Below, piece after piece: positions 16,317-26,549 of a DNA stretch of 53,402 nucleotides. A program made the position numbers and the translations under genes. Every line of letters begins with the position of its first letter. Positions within the stretch are counted from its first letter, which is position 1. The stretch is from Gammaproteobacteria bacterium (GTDB lineage Bacteria; Pseudomonadota; Gammaproteobacteria; Pseudomonadales; Pseudohongiellaceae): assembly GCA_016764875.1 (NCBI GenBank), contig JAESQX010000044.1, positions 1 through 53,402 on the forward strand. The letters are read 5' to 3'. A model generated the notes under the pieces. That model did no database searches, was not told the DNA's origin, and was given only the letters and a program-made list of their open reading frames with translations.

Positions 16317-19142
16317 CTAGAGAGCCAGTGTCTTTTTAAGGTAAATCCCGGTATAGGAAGATTTATTCCGCGCTACCTCTTCGGGCGTTCCCTCGGCAAT
16401 TATTTCGCCTCCTTCGCTACCTCCTTCCGGGCCCAGATCCACTATCCAGTCAGCCGTTTTTATTACTTCCAGATTATGTTCGATGACGACGATGGTATTA
16501 CCCTGGTCGCGTAAATGATGCAGTACTGCAAGCAATTGGCGGATATCATGGAAATGTAGTCCGGTTGTGGGTTCGTCAAGGATGTAGAGGGTTTTACCAG
16601 TATCCCGTTTCGATAGTTCCCGTGAAAGTTTGACCCGCTGTGCCTCCCCTCCAGAGAGCGTGGTTGCCGCTTGTCCCAGGCAAACATAGGAAAGCCCCAC
16701 TTCCATCAAGGTTTGCAGCTTTCTGGAGATAACGGGTACGGCGGCGAAAAATTCCCGCGCCTCCTCGATAGTCATGTTCAGCACTTCACTGATATTTTTA
16801 CCCTTATAAGTTACTTCAAGGGTTTCCCGGTTATAGCGTTTGCCGTGGCAAACGTCACAGTCCACATAGATATCAGGGAGGAAGTGCATTTCCACCTTGA
16901 CCACGCCATCTCCTTCGCAAGCCTCGCAGCGCCCCCCCTTCACGTTAAAACTAAAGCGGCCAGGCTTGTAACCTCTGGCACGGGATTCATGGGTTCCGGC
17001 GAATAAATCCCTTACCGGGGTAAAAATGCCGGTATAGGTTGCCGGATTTGAACGGGGTGTGCGGCCGATAGGACTTTGATCAATATCCACAACCTTGTCC
17101 AGAAACTCCAATCCTTCCAGCTTGTCGTGGGGCGATGCGTTAAGTGTGGTAGCACCATTGAGGCGGGTAGCGCAGATGGGATAAAGGGTGTGGTTAATGA
17201 GGGTGGATTTGCCAGATCCGGAAACCCCGGTGATGCAGGTAAATAGCCCCACAGGGATATCCACGGTGATATTTTTCAGGTTATTGCCCCTGGCACCTTT
17301 CAGGGTAAGCGTTCTGTCCTTGTCCATTGGTGTGCGGTGTTGCGGTATCGCGATGAACTCTTTGCCGGAGAGATATTTGCCGGTAAGTGATCGTTCTGCC
17401 CCAAGCAGATCTTCAATGCTGCCCTGGGCTACAATCTCGCCCCCATGCACACCTGCACCGGGACCGATATCGATAATGTGGTCGGCACTGCGAATAGCCT
17501 CTTCATCGTGCTCCACTATGATCACTGTATTGCCCAGATCCCGAAGATGGAAAAGGGTGTTCAGTAAACGGTTGTTGTCCCGCTGGTGCAATCCAATGGA
17601 AGGTTCGTCCAGGATGTACATAACTCCCACCAGTCCTGCACCAATCTGACTGGCAAGACGAATACGCTGCGCTTCTCCCCCTGACAGGGTATCTGCGCTG
17701 CGGTTAAGTGTGAGATATTTGAGACCAACGTCCACCAGGAACTTCAGCCTGGCCTCAAGCTCTTTGAGAATTTTGTCCGCGATCTGTGCCTGCTTGCCGG
17801 CTAGCTTCAGTGTGTGAAAATATTCGGCAGACTGTGCCACCGTCATTTCTGTAATACTGGGTAGATTATGACCTTTGACGAGCACATGGCGTGCGTCTCG
17901 TCGCAAGCGGGTGCCTTTACAATCCGGACAGGATTGGGAGCTGAGATATTTGGATAGTTCTTCACGAACCATGGAGGATTCCGTTTCCCGGAAGCGTCTC
18001 TCCATATTCGGAAGAATTCCTTCAAACGGATGGTGGCGGACAATGGAGTCACCGCGGTCATTGATGAAATAGAAATCGATTTCTTCGCGGCCGCTACCAC
18101 GCAAAATGATCTCGCGATGCTTTTTGGCAAGAGATTCAAACGGAATATCTATCTTGAAACCAAAGTGCTCCGATAGTGAATTAAGCATTTGAAAATAATA
18201 CATATTGCGCCTGTCCCAGCCGCGAATGGCTCCTTCTGCCAGGGACAGTGTCGAGTCGATGACGATTCGACTCTCATCAAAGTACTGTTTAAGACCCAGG
18301 CCATCACAACCGGTACAGGCACCGGCCGGATTGTTGAATGAAAATAACCTGGGTTCCAGTTCGCTGATGCTGTGGCCGCACTGCGGGCAGGCAAACAGGG
18401 AGGAAAAAACGATGTCCTGTTGTTCGCCTTCCATGAAGCTGATTACTGCAAGCCCGTCAGACAATTGCACGGAGGTTTCAAAACTTTCGGCGAGTCGTTG
18501 CTGTATACCCTCTTTAACTTTCAGCCGGTCAACTACAACCTCAATACTGTGCTTCTTGTTTTTCTCCAGAGATGGGGGGAATTCGATCTCACAGACAAGG
18601 CCATCCACCCTGGCGCGGATAAAACCGCTGGTTTTCAGCTCACTGAAAACATGGACATGTTCGCCCTTGCGATCTTTGATGATGGGGGCGAGTACCATAA
18701 TGGGGCTGCCCTCGGGCAGGGTCATCACCTGGTCAACCATCTGGCTGATAGTCTGGGCTTCCAGCCTGAGCCCATGGTCGGGGCAATGGGGTTCCCCGAC
18801 CCGGGCAAACAAAAGCCTCAGATAGTCATATATTTCAGTAATAGTACCCACTGTGGACCTGGGGTTATGAGAGGTGGATTTTTGCTCGATAGAAATAGCC
18901 GGTGACAGACCTTCGATGTGGTCGATATCCGGTTTTTCCATAATGGACAGAAACTGGCGAGCATAGGTAGACAGGGATTCGACATAACGTCGTTGTCCTT
19001 CAGCATACAGAGTGTCAAAAGCCAGGGAAGATTTTCCGGAACCGGACAGGCCGGTTATGACTATCAGTTTGTCCCGGGGAATAGTTACATTGATGTTTTT
19101 GAGATTGTGGGTGCGGGCACCTCGTACCTGAATTGTATTCAT
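16317..19142 (-). CDS. uvrA: Excinuclease ABC subunit A
   Basis: 941-residue DNA damage recognition ATPase of nucleotide excision repair. It has two ABC-type domains ([19 protein letters not shown] near the N-terminus; [15 protein letters not shown] in the second half), two LSGGEAQR signatures, and zinc-finger cysteines (CPQCG...CTGCDG and CEACEGDG...CDVCHGKR). The frame can extend to 19181, but the ATG at 19142 ([16 protein letters not shown]) matches the family N-terminus and follows AAGGA. Divergent from ssb, as in many gammaproteobacteria. I see no CTGT-N8-ACAG LexA box in the intergenic region. Confidence 0.97.
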   Translation of the reverse strand: MNTIQVRGARTHNLKNINVTIPRDKLIVITGLSGSGKSSLAFDTLYAEGQRRYVESLSTYARQFLSIMEKPDIDHIEGLSPAISIEQKSTSHNPRSTVGTITEIYDYLRLLFARVGEPHCPDHGLRLEAQTISQMVDQVMTLPEGSPIMVLAPIIKDRKGEHVHVFSELKTSGFIRARVDGLVCEIEFPPSLEKNKKHSIEVVVDRLKVKEGIQQRLAESFETSVQLSDGLAVISFMEGEQQDIVFSSLFACPQCGHSISELEPRLFSFNNPAGACTGCDGLGLKQYFDESRIVIDSTLSLAEGAIRGWDRRNMYYFQMLNSLSEHFGFKIDIPFESLAKKHREIILRGSGREEIDFYFINDRGDSIVRHHPFEGILPNMERRFRETESSMVREELSKYLSSQSCPDCKGTRLRRDARHVLVKGHNLPSITEMTVAQSAEYFHTLKLAGKQAQIADKILKELEARLKFLVDVGLKYLTLNRSADTLSGGEAQRIRLASQIGAGLVGVMYILDEPSIGLHQRDNNRLLNTLFHLRDLGNTVIIVEHDEEAIRSADHIIDIGPGAGVHGGEIVAQGSIEDLLGAERSLTGKYLSGKEFIAIPQHRTPMDKDRTLTLKGARGNNLKNITVDIPVGLFTCITGVSGSGKSTLINHTLYPICATRLNGATTLNASPHDKLEGLEFLDKVVDIDQSPIGRTPRSNPATYTGIFTPVRDLFAGTHESRARGYKPGRFSFNVKGGRCEACEGDGVVKVEMHFLPDIYVDCDVCHGKRYNRETLEVTYKGKNISEVLNMTIEEAREFFAAVPVISRKLQTLMEVGLSYVCLGQAATTLSGGEAQRVKLSRELSKRDTGKTLYILDEPTTGLHFHDIRQLLAVLHHLRDQGNTIVVIEHNLEVIKTADWIVDLGPEGGSEGGEIIAEGTPEEVARNKSSYTGIYLKKTLAL

Positions 19143-19328
19143 TAAATCCTTGCCAAACGGTGATGAATCGAAACCCGCCATTATCTTTTTATTTACCGTT
19201 GCGAGTAAAGAAGTAATATAAAAGGTGGTGAGACGTGAGCTTGGAATTCTGGCGTTTTATTTCTATTGCTTGCCTCATGGTATAGACTTAGCCGTACAGC
19301 TAATCAGCAAAAATTTCTGGAGGTCAAT

Positions 19329-19793
19329 GTGGCAAGTCGTGGCGTTAATAAAGTAATTTTGGTTGGTAATTGCGGAGGTGATCCTGAGACCCGCTACATG
19401 CCAAATGGTAATGCCGTCGTTAATTTGACAATCGCCACTTCTGAAACCTGGAAAGGCAAAAACACCGGTGACAATGTTGAAAATACCGAATGGCATCGAG
19501 TGGTTTTTTTCAATAAGTTAGCAGAGATCGTGGGCGAATATGTCCATAAAGGCTCCAAACTTTATATTGAGGGACGGCTGAAAACACGGTCCTGGGAACA
19601 AGATGGCGTAAAGCGTTATGCCACAGAGATAATTGCTAATGAAATGCAAATGCTTGATTCACGCGGCACCGGCGCCGCGCAAGGCGCTTCTTCCGGTTTC
19701 GGACAGTCGGCACCTGCCGCCGCAGCCCCTCAGGCGGCCCCTGAACAAGCGCCTGCTAATTTTGACAACTTCGACGACGACATTCCCTTCTAG
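19329..19793 (+). CDS. ssb: Single-stranded DNA-binding protein
   Basis: 154 residues. An OB-fold (about 1-110, starting [13 protein letters not shown]) binds ssDNA as a homotetramer. A flexible Ala/Gln/Pro linker follows, and the acidic tail FDDDIPF recruits repair and replication partners. The start is a GTG at 19329 with TGGAGG upstream and a clean match to the E. coli N-terminus; the longer ATG frame from 19266 adds residues foreign to the family. It shares its promoter region with divergent uvrA. Confidence 0.97.
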   Translation: MASRGVNKVILVGNCGGDPETRYMPNGNAVVNLTIATSETWKGKNTGDNVENTEWHRVVFFNKLAEIVGEYVHKGSKLYIEGRLKTRSWEQDGVKRYATEIIANEMQMLDSRGTGAAQGASSGFGQSAPAAAAPQAAPEQAPANFDNFDDDIPF

Positions 19794-19877
19794 GGGGCCT
19801 CTGATTAAGCCAAGGCTCCCTGTAGCGCCGGTACGCAGCCCCTTCTCCAGAGCGCAGAAGCTGACCGAGGTTCTCCC

Positions 19878-20810
19878 GTGAAATTATTGATTGCCGGTGC
19901 TGGAACACCTACTGGCAGAGAACTGGTTGCGCAGTTAAAACACCTGGACGTAAATTATCAGTCAATTCCTGGCCGGCTTCTTGCGGCATCTGACAAAGTT
20001 GCTCTGGAGGAATTAATCAGCAGATTCAAGCCAGACCAACTGATTAATTTCCACACCTATTCGGCAAACAGTCAGATCGCAATAGCGAATGCAGAGTCCG
20101 AGAAAGAGGAATACCGTGTTGTTAACGAACAGCAAACTGCACTACTGGCAGAGGTTTGCGCTCACAGAGAGCTTCCGCTTATTCACCTTTCAAGCTGTTA
20201 CGTTTTCGATGGAGAAAAAAAACTGGGTTACAACGAACAGGATGAATTGAATCCTATGGGTGTGTACGGCAAGACAGCAATGGAGGCCGAACAGATTGTA
20301 GCCAAATTGCCACGGCATATAATTATCAGGGCGGGATTATTATTTGGGCGAGAGCAATGTACCACCATAAAAAGCTGGATCAAGACCTTTAAGAAAAACG
20401 CAGGGGCGATAACCGTAATACGTCGCCGTTTCAGTCCCACGGCAAATGAAGATCTGGCCAGGGTGGTAGTTGCCGTATGTCAACAAGTGGACTGCGGTGC
20501 TTCAGTGTGGGGTATGTACCACTACTGTGGGCTGGAAACTAAAAAAGAGAGCGAGTTTGTGAAACAGGTTTTAAATTATGCTTCGCAATACGATGAGGGA
20601 ATTTATCAGCTACTGGATAGCGTTAAAATCACCGAGAGACAGCCCGTGGCCCCCGAAATACCAAACACTACTTTATCCAGTAAGAAAATATTTGATACCT
20701 TTGGCATCAAGCAACGTTCCTGGCATGGAAGTCTGAAAAGCACCATTAAGTCAATGTACCCTAGGCCATCCGGTTCTGCAGCGACAGTCTTGTCTGAATC
20801 GGGCGCATAG
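19878..20810 (+). CDS. RmlD-like NAD(P)-dependent sugar-nucleotide reductase (extended SDR)
   Basis: 310 residues of the dTDP-4-dehydrorhamnose reductase (RmlD) superfamily. The N-terminal cofactor motif is IAGAGTPTGREL. LSSCYVFDG supplies the catalytic Ser/Thr position, and YGKTAMEAE the Tyr-x3-Lys. Unlike true RmlD it is not in a rhamnose gene cluster, and the substrate half is divergent, so it could act on another nucleotide sugar or be a methionine-adenosyltransferase-beta-type regulator. It lies 84 bases after ssb and 107 bases before moeA; co-transcription is uncertain. Confidence 0.75.
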   Translation: MKLLIAGAGTPTGRELVAQLKHLDVNYQSIPGRLLAASDKVALEELISRFKPDQLINFHTYSANSQIAIANAESEKEEYRVVNEQQTALLAEVCAHRELPLIHLSSCYVFDGEKKLGYNEQDELNPMGVYGKTAMEAEQIVAKLPRHIIIRAGLLFGREQCTTIKSWIKTFKKNAGAITVIRRRFSPTANEDLARVVVAVCQQVDCGASVWGMYHYCGLETKKESEFVKQVLNYASQYDEGIYQLLDSVKITERQPVAPEIPNTTLSSKKIFDTFGIKQRSWHGSLKSTIKSMYPRPSGSAATVLSESGA

Positions 20811-20917
20811 ACGCCTGACAAATCAAGTTCTGGTAAGTTGCATTGAGATTGCTTGCTTCGACACATACCAACTGCTGGTAGAGTTCCCTTAACAAGCTAC
20901 GGATTTAAATTCCTGCA

Positions 20918-22144
20918 ATGTCCACTATGAAAAATGAATTAACGCCAATAGACGATGCGCTAAAAAACCTGCTTGGGGGTTTGCAGCTTGTGACCGGGAC
21001 AGAAGTCGTTGAACTTGCCCACACAGTCAACAGAATTGTGGCAGCTGACCTGGTTGCCCCCGTGGATGTGCCGGGCTCTGATAACAGTGCGATGGATGGA
21101 TACGCCGTAACCACAGCTGACTTGAAAACCATTCCCATTTTAATGCCGGTGTCCCAACGAATCGCAGCGGGTAGTGTTGGTGAATCGCTGACTCCCGCAA
21201 CCGCCGCGAGAATATTTACCGGGGCACCATTGCCCGGGAGAGCAGACGCTGTTGTGATGCAGGAGAACTGTGAAATTTCGGAAGGCTCTGTAACGGTGCT
21301 GCAGAAGGTAACAGCGGGTGAAAATGTGCGCAAAGCCGGGGAGGATATCTCCGAAGGGGCGATTATATTTACGGCCGGGCACAGGATTAGAGTTCAGGAT
21401 ATGAGTGCGCTGGCATCCTCCGGGATTGCCACGCTGAAAGTCAGACGAAAACTCAAAGTGGCGGTATTAACCACCGGCGACGAACTGGTGCGACCAGGAG
21501 CGTTGCTTGGTCCCGGCAAAATATACAATTCAAACTATTATGCTATTGCAAGCGCTCTGAAGGCGCTGGGCATGGAGGTTGTGGATCTGGGGATCGTGGC
21601 AGATGATCTGGATTCCACCATAGCCAGCCTGAAGTTAGCTGCAAGCAAGGCTGACTGTATTATTTCCAGTGGTGGTGTTTCGGTGGGAGAGGAAGATCAT
21701 GTAAAGGAAGCCGTGGTGGCGTTGGGTCAGCTTGAGCTTTGGAAAATTGCTATTAAACCCGGAAAGCCGTTTGCATATGGGTCTGTTCTTGGTAAGCCTT
21801 TTTTTGGATTGCCGGGTAACCCGGTTTCCGCCATTGTTACTTTGGCATTGCTGGTGAAACCAGCGCTGTTAACGTTGTCTGGCGCCAGGGTTATTGCTGG
21901 CGCCAGCTATCAGTTACCTGCTGGTTTTAAGTTTTCCACTACAGGTGAACGCCAGCAATATCTGCGTGTTGTCAGGCGTAGCCGCGCCCTACACGGGCCT
22001 GATCTAATCCTCTTCAGCAGCCAAAGCTCTGGAGTTGGTTATTCGCTTAGCGCGGCAGACGGTCTGGCCGTGGTACCCCCGTTTACTTCGGTTGATGAGG
22101 GCGATATGCTCACGTTTCTTCCTTTTACAGAGTTGCTTGCCTAA
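20918..22144 (+). CDS. moeA: Molybdopterin molybdenumtransferase MoeA
   Basis: 408 residues. It inserts molybdate into adenylated molybdopterin to give active Moco. Hallmarks are DNSAMDGYAV, the domain-III segments TTGDELV, NSNYYAI and SSGGVSVGEEDHV, and the C-terminal FGLPGNPVSA. It supports the two molybdoenzymes in the window. In-frame ATGs lie at 20918 and 20927; the first is used here. Its TAA stop overlaps the next ATG by one base (TAATG), so the following lipoprotein is translationally coupled. Confidence 0.95.
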   Translation: MSTMKNELTPIDDALKNLLGGLQLVTGTEVVELAHTVNRIVAADLVAPVDVPGSDNSAMDGYAVTTADLKTIPILMPVSQRIAAGSVGESLTPATAARIFTGAPLPGRADAVVMQENCEISEGSVTVLQKVTAGENVRKAGEDISEGAIIFTAGHRIRVQDMSALASSGIATLKVRRKLKVAVLTTGDELVRPGALLGPGKIYNSNYYAIASALKALGMEVVDLGIVADDLDSTIASLKLAASKADCIISSGGVSVGEEDHVKEAVVALGQLELWKIAIKPGKPFAYGSVLGKPFFGLPGNPVSAIVTLALLVKPALLTLSGARVIAGASYQLPAGFKFSTTGERQQYLRVVRRSRALHGPDLILFSSQSSGVGYSLSAADGLAVVPPFTSVDEGDMLTFLPFTELLA

Positions 22145-22944
22145 TGTTAGTGCGCAGCACAATGTACAGAGTCATTTTCCTGTTTTCTCTACTGCTGCTG
22201 GTATTGAGCGGTTGTCAGGCGGTGGATGATGAAGTCATCATCGAAGAAGTCGAAGCACCAGAGGAGGTGGCGATTAGTGATGATAAAGCTCAGGAGCCGG
22301 AACTTGAGGATTGGGAGATTGCATTCGCACGACAGCGGTTCATAGGGGACTTGCTTTACGATGCACTGAATGCTCTGGAAGATGATCGCTTACTTACCCC
22401 GGTTGATGATAATGCCCATGGTCGATACCAGAGAGTGCTGGCTTATGATCCAGACAATGAGCTGGCCCTGCAAGGGCTGAAGGACATTGTGTCGCGCTAC
22501 CTCGAGTTGACGGAAGAAGCGAGTCGGCATGGGAGATTTGCCACTGCCCGGACCCTGCTGGATCGAGCTCGTTTCGTTGACGAGGAAAATCCTGACATTG
22601 AAAAGGCAGAGGTTGCGCTGAAAGCTGAGATGAATACCGGTGACCTGGTTTTTGAACTGAACTTGAAGGCCCTGATTGCACAAACGGATGAGGTGCGGGG
22701 TGAATTGTCAGATATAGCCGGTCAGGCCAGGGATCATGAAGCTTTTTTGTTAATTACGGCCCCCGAAGATGAGCAGGCAAGATGGATGTATACCATAATG
22801 CGCGAGTCTGTGAATGGCTACAGATTACGTGGAAACATCGAGCTGGGGTCCCACGCCATTGTCCGTCTGAGAATGCCCGACAATGACGTTAAGCAGGAAA
22901 GTAAATCAACCGGTTCAGATCTTTTGGTGCCCCAGGCACAATAG
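22144..22944 (+). CDS. Predicted lipoprotein with TPR-like helices, coupled to moeA
   Basis: Up to 266 residues. A signal peptide with lipobox LSGC (Cys24) is followed by an acidic linker (many Glu, Asp and Val). Then comes an alpha-helical region with TPR-like spacing (YQRVLAYDPDNELALQGL, RFATARTLLDRARFVDEENPD). The C-terminal 90 residues look like a small globular domain. I do not recognise a named family. The start may be 22144 (overlapping the moeA stop) or 22162 (MYRVIFLF), which gives a tidier signal peptide. A DUF2333 gene follows after 15 bases, so moeA, this gene and DUF2333 are likely one operon. Confidence 0.75.
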   Translation: MLVRSTMYRVIFLFSLLLLVLSGCQAVDDEVIIEEVEAPEEVAISDDKAQEPELEDWEIAFARQRFIGDLLYDALNALEDDRLLTPVDDNAHGRYQRVLAYDPDNELALQGLKDIVSRYLELTEEASRHGRFATARTLLDRARFVDEENPDIEKAEVALKAEMNTGDLVFELNLKALIAQTDEVRGELSDIAGQARDHEAFLLITAPEDEQARWMYTIMRESVNGYRLRGNIELGSHAIVRLRMPDNDVKQESKSTGSDLLVPQAQ

Positions 22945-22959
22945 CGAGTCATTGATTGT

Positions 22960-24012
22960 ATGGAATTTTCAAACCTGAAACGTCGAGTCAGGAATATTTT
23001 TACTATTCCATCCTTCGGTAATAAAGGAAAAGTTTTCTATAAGGTGGCGGCGTCATTGCTGCTGGTTTCTATTGCCTTGGTGGTGATACTCGGGCTCGTT
23101 TGGAGTAATGAGCCAAACCAATTTCAGGTTCAGCAAAATCTTGAGGAGAAACTTGCTTTAACCCGAAGCAATTATGTGGTCGGCAGTGCGACAACTGCAG
23201 CCCTGATTCGCGTAGCTGAAACGTTGTTGGAAAAACCGGGGGGATATCTCACCAACGATATTTTACCACCTGGTTTATATCTGGATAATATACCAAATTG
23301 GGAATTTGGCAGCCTGGTTCAGGTGAGGGATCTTTCCAGATCTTTTCGGGAAGCATTCAGTCGATCCCAGTCCCAGTCAGTTGAAGATCCGGACCTGATT
23401 ATTGCTGAGCCAAATTTCCATTTTGACAACAACAGTTGGTTATTTCCTCCGACTGAAAGTGAATACACCGAAGCAATAGATCATCTATATGCCTACCTGG
23501 AGCGAATCGCCGATAGAGAGACAAGTGACGCGCAGTTTTATGCTCGAGCGGATAACCTGTCCAGTTGGCTTTTAGCCGTTGAATCCCGACTGGGCAGTTT
23601 GTCGCAACGGTTAAGTGCCAGCGTGGGGCAGCGAAGGATTAATACAGATACCTCAGGAGATCAGTCGGGGACACAATCAACACCGGTACAAAGTGAGACA
23701 GTGATCAAAACACCCTGGTCACGATTAGACGACGTGTTTTATGAGGCACGTGGCGCTACCTGGGCGTTGATTCATTTCCTGCAGGCGGTAGAGATTGATT
23801 TCGCCGAGGTGCTGGATGACAAGAATGCAAATGCCAGTTTGAGGCAAATAATTCGTGACCTGGAGGCAAGTCAGAGAACCGTGTTTTTCCCGGTAATCCT
23901 CAATGGTTCCGGGTTTGGCCTGTTTGCTAATCATTCTCTGACTATGGCCAATTATATTTCCAGGGCCAATGCTGCAATTATTGACCTGCGTACCCTTCTT
24001 GCCCAGGGATAA
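22960..24012 (+). CDS. DUF2333 family membrane-anchored protein
   Basis: 350 residues: a basic N-terminus, one transmembrane helix (about 27-47, AASLLLVSIALVVILGLVW) and a long soluble domain, presumably periplasmic. The conserved block GGYLTNDILPPGLYLDNIPN, followed by WEFGSLVQVRDLSRSFR, is what I associate with DUF2333, a family of unknown function frequent in gammaproteobacteria. The region at about 215-245 is Gln/Ser/Thr-rich, probably a flexible loop. The gene is close behind the lipoprotein gene and may work with it in the envelope. Confidence 0.8.
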   Translation: MEFSNLKRRVRNIFTIPSFGNKGKVFYKVAASLLLVSIALVVILGLVWSNEPNQFQVQQNLEEKLALTRSNYVVGSATTAALIRVAETLLEKPGGYLTNDILPPGLYLDNIPNWEFGSLVQVRDLSRSFREAFSRSQSQSVEDPDLIIAEPNFHFDNNSWLFPPTESEYTEAIDHLYAYLERIADRETSDAQFYARADNLSSWLLAVESRLGSLSQRLSASVGQRRINTDTSGDQSGTQSTPVQSETVIKTPWSRLDDVFYEARGATWALIHFLQAVEIDFAEVLDDKNANASLRQIIRDLEASQRTVFFPVILNGSGFGLFANHSLTMANYISRANAAIIDLRTLLAQG

Positions 24013-24245
24013 GAGCTACCATGCTCCACCATTGTCCTGTAGTTTAATCGAATCTCAGCGATAACAAATTAATAGTAGCTCCGTCAGGTTGGCACAATAA
24101 CGCGCTATGTGCTCAATACGATTTAAAGGCGCCGCAAAGGATGACACAGCCAGTCGATTGGAACCCGTTCCCAAGGTGGTTCAGATTCTACCTGAATTTG
24201 ATTTAAAATCATTTCGGATACCTATGTTAAGGAACTGATTGCAAT

Positions 24246-24776
24246 ATGAAAGTAGGCCATTTATTGCGAGGATATCTCCGACTGGTGACTTTTGGCGCTG
24301 GCCTGTTGTTGGGTATACAAGTGCCCAGTTACATGGATCAATATCAAAAGAGGGTTGACGCGCACTTTCTGGAAATCAGTAATAACATAAGTGGGTTTCA
24401 AGCGACGGCAAACCTTTTGTTTAATGGCAATATGGAAGAACTTATCAGTTATTACGAAAACAGTAATGATCGAGTGTTTGAGGAAGACTCGGTCAGCATT
24501 CGGAATATTTACAACCGCTATAACCTTATCGTCGCCGAGCAAGGAGCGTTGAGCGCACCATGGTACACAAGCGCTCTTCACATAGTTTTTTCGGCTAATC
24601 CAGAGATTCGGGGCGAAGTCTTTCAAGCATATTCCTATACTGTTCCTCTTGACCTGCGGGCTCTGGAATGGGGTTTTGGTGCGGCTATTTTTGTGACACT
24701 GGTTCTGGAGTCAGCAGGGCTGGTGTGTTTGCGTTCAATATTTTTTATGCGACCTCGAAAACGGCGTGTAGTGTGA
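24246..24776 (+). CDS. DUF2937 family membrane protein
   Basis: 176 residues. An N-terminal hydrophobic segment (YLRLVTFGAGLLLGIQVPSY) precedes an extracytoplasmic helical region containing DQYQKRVDAHFLE, and a C-terminal transmembrane helix (about 144-164) is followed by a basic tail (RPRKRR). This arrangement fits DUF2937, of unknown function. The ATG follows AAGGA. The SulP gene begins 16 bases after its stop, so the two are probably co-transcribed. Confidence 0.75.
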   Translation: MKVGHLLRGYLRLVTFGAGLLLGIQVPSYMDQYQKRVDAHFLEISNNISGFQATANLLFNGNMEELISYYENSNDRVFEEDSVSIRNIYNRYNLIVAEQGALSAPWYTSALHIVFSANPEIRGEVFQAYSYTVPLDLRALEWGFGAAIFVTLVLESAGLVCLRSIFFMRPRKRRVV

Positions 24777-24792
24777 GAAAAAAGGAACAGTA

Positions 24793-26526
24793 GTGGAATC
24801 ACTTCGCCGCTATCTTCCCATCCTGGATTGGGGACGCCGTTACAATTCCAACACTTTCGCAAATGATGGTGTGGCGGCAATCATTGTCGCCATCATGTTG
24901 ATCCCACAATCCCTGGCCTATGCATTGCTGGCAGGCTTGCCTGCCGAGGCAGGTTTGTATGCCAGTATATTTGCTCTGACATTATACGGGCTGTTCGGGA
25001 CCAGCACGTCCCTTTCAGTTGGCCCGGTTGCAGTGATTTCTCTAATGACTGCCGCGGCTATTGGTAAATTAGCCCTCACCAATCCGGCGGATTATCTTGC
25101 TGCAGCCCTGACCCTTGCCTTTCTGTCTGGTGCCATGTTGCTAATTCTGGGGCTTTTACGACTTGGTTTTCTGGCCAATTTCCTTTCTCATCCCGTTATT
25201 GCCGCCTTCATTACAGCATCGGCCATAATCATAGCGGCTGGCCAGGTGCAGCATATTCTGGGTATTTCAGCAGGAGGCCACAATTTGCTGGATATTGTGC
25301 TTGCCCTGAGCCGGGAAATTACACATGCCAATGCCTATACGGTTTTTATCGGTTTTCTCGCCATAGCAATGATTATCTGGGTGAGAATCGGTCTTAAACC
25401 GCTTCTTCTGAAAGTAGGGGTGCCACCAGGAGTGGCATCACTGGTGGTGAAGGCGGGTCCTGTATTAGCCGTAGTTGTAACAGCTTTACTGACATTTCTG
25501 TTTAGATTAGATCAGCAGGGAGTAGAGCTGGTGGGGGATATACCGCGGGGTATGCCTGGGTTGACGATGCCCGATTTTTCCCGTGAACTGATTTCAAGCC
25601 TGTTTGGATCGGCGGTGCTGATTTCAATCATTAGTTTTGTGGAATCGATTTCAGTGAGCCAGACTCTGGCAGCGCGCCGCAGACAACGAATTGACCCGGA
25701 TCAGGAACTGATCGGACTCGGCTTATCAAACATGGCTGTATCTTTTGGCGGAGGGTTTCCCGTAACCGGCGGGTTTTCACGCTCCATAGTAAATTATGAT
25801 GCCGGTGCGGCAACACCAGCGGCTGGAATATTTACAGCGATTCTGATGGGAATGGTGGCGCTGTTTCTTACTCCGCTGATTTTCTGGCTCCCCAAAGCCA
25901 CGCTGGCAGCCACCATCATTGTTGCCGTTTTTTCTCTAATAGATTTTTCTCTATTCAAGCAGGCGTGGAATTTCTCCCGAACAGATTTTTTTGCCATGTT
26001 TACAACCATTTCCCTGACTTTGATAATTGGCGTAGAGGTGGGTATTGGTGCTGGCGTATTGTCATCGATATTGATGACTCTCTACAAAACTTCGAAACCC
26101 CATGTGGCCATCGTAGGCCGGGTTCCGAACACGGAACATTATCGGAATATTAAACGGCACAAGGTTCAGACTTTTGAAAATTTACTTTCCATCCGTATCG
26201 ATGAGAGCCTCTATTTTGCAAATACACGCTACCTGGAAGAGTTGATATACAAAATGGTGGCCGAATATCCAAAAGTCAGGCACGTTATCTTGATGTGTAC
26301 TGCGGTCAACAAGGTTGACTTGAGCGCCCTGGAAACGCTGACGCAGATTAATGAAACCCTCTCGGACCTGGGAATTCAACTACATGTATCAGAAGTAAAA
26401 GGGCCGATGATGGATAAATTGCAAAGGACTGACTTTTTTTCCAGATTATCCGGCAATTGTTACCTGAGCCATAATCAGGCGGTGGAGGATTTAAAAGAGG
26501 ATTTCATGCCGTTATCGGGGCTTTAA
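24793..26526 (+). CDS. SulP family inorganic anion transporter with STAS domain
   Basis: 577 residues. The membrane domain (about 1-400) opens with the SulP signature MLIPQSLAYALLAGLPAEAG and PVAVISLMT. A C-terminal STAS domain (about 435-560) contains ILMCTAVNKVDLSALETL; anti-sigma-antagonist-type domains regulate these carriers. Family substrates are sulfate, bicarbonate and sometimes molybdate. Which one applies cannot be read from sequence, although a sulfur-oxidising enzyme and molybdoenzymes occur nearby. The start is a GTG at 24793 behind AAGGA. Confidence 0.92.
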   Translation: MESLRRYLPILDWGRRYNSNTFANDGVAAIIVAIMLIPQSLAYALLAGLPAEAGLYASIFALTLYGLFGTSTSLSVGPVAVISLMTAAAIGKLALTNPADYLAAALTLAFLSGAMLLILGLLRLGFLANFLSHPVIAAFITASAIIIAAGQVQHILGISAGGHNLLDIVLALSREITHANAYTVFIGFLAIAMIIWVRIGLKPLLLKVGVPPGVASLVVKAGPVLAVVVTALLTFLFRLDQQGVELVGDIPRGMPGLTMPDFSRELISSLFGSAVLISIISFVESISVSQTLAARRRQRIDPDQELIGLGLSNMAVSFGGGFPVTGGFSRSIVNYDAGAATPAAGIFTAILMGMVALFLTPLIFWLPKATLAATIIVAVFSLIDFSLFKQAWNFSRTDFFAMFTTISLTLIIGVEVGIGAGVLSSILMTLYKTSKPHVAIVGRVPNTEHYRNIKRHKVQTFENLLSIRIDESLYFANTRYLEELIYKMVAEYPKVRHVILMCTAVNKVDLSALETLTQINETLSDLGIQLHVSEVKGPMMDKLQRTDFFSRLSGNCYLSHNQAVEDLKEDFMPLSGL

Positions 26527-26549
26527 GCCAGAGTCAGGTATTTTAAAAT

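Noticed and set aside
19143-19328. LexA (SOS) box between uvrA and ssb
   Set aside because: I looked for CTGT-N8-ACAG on both strands. One ACAG occurs, but no CTGT lies at the right distance.
20811-20917. Moco riboswitch in front of moeA
   Set aside because: The 107-base leader has no long paired arms or recognisable riboswitch core.
24107-24238. 43-codon frame (MCSIRFKGAA...) in the gap before the DUF2937 gene
   Set aside because: It has no ribosome-binding site, no recognisable family and no signal or membrane segment. It ends just before the DUF2937 start and contains a palindrome (24199-24211), so it is more likely promoter DNA.
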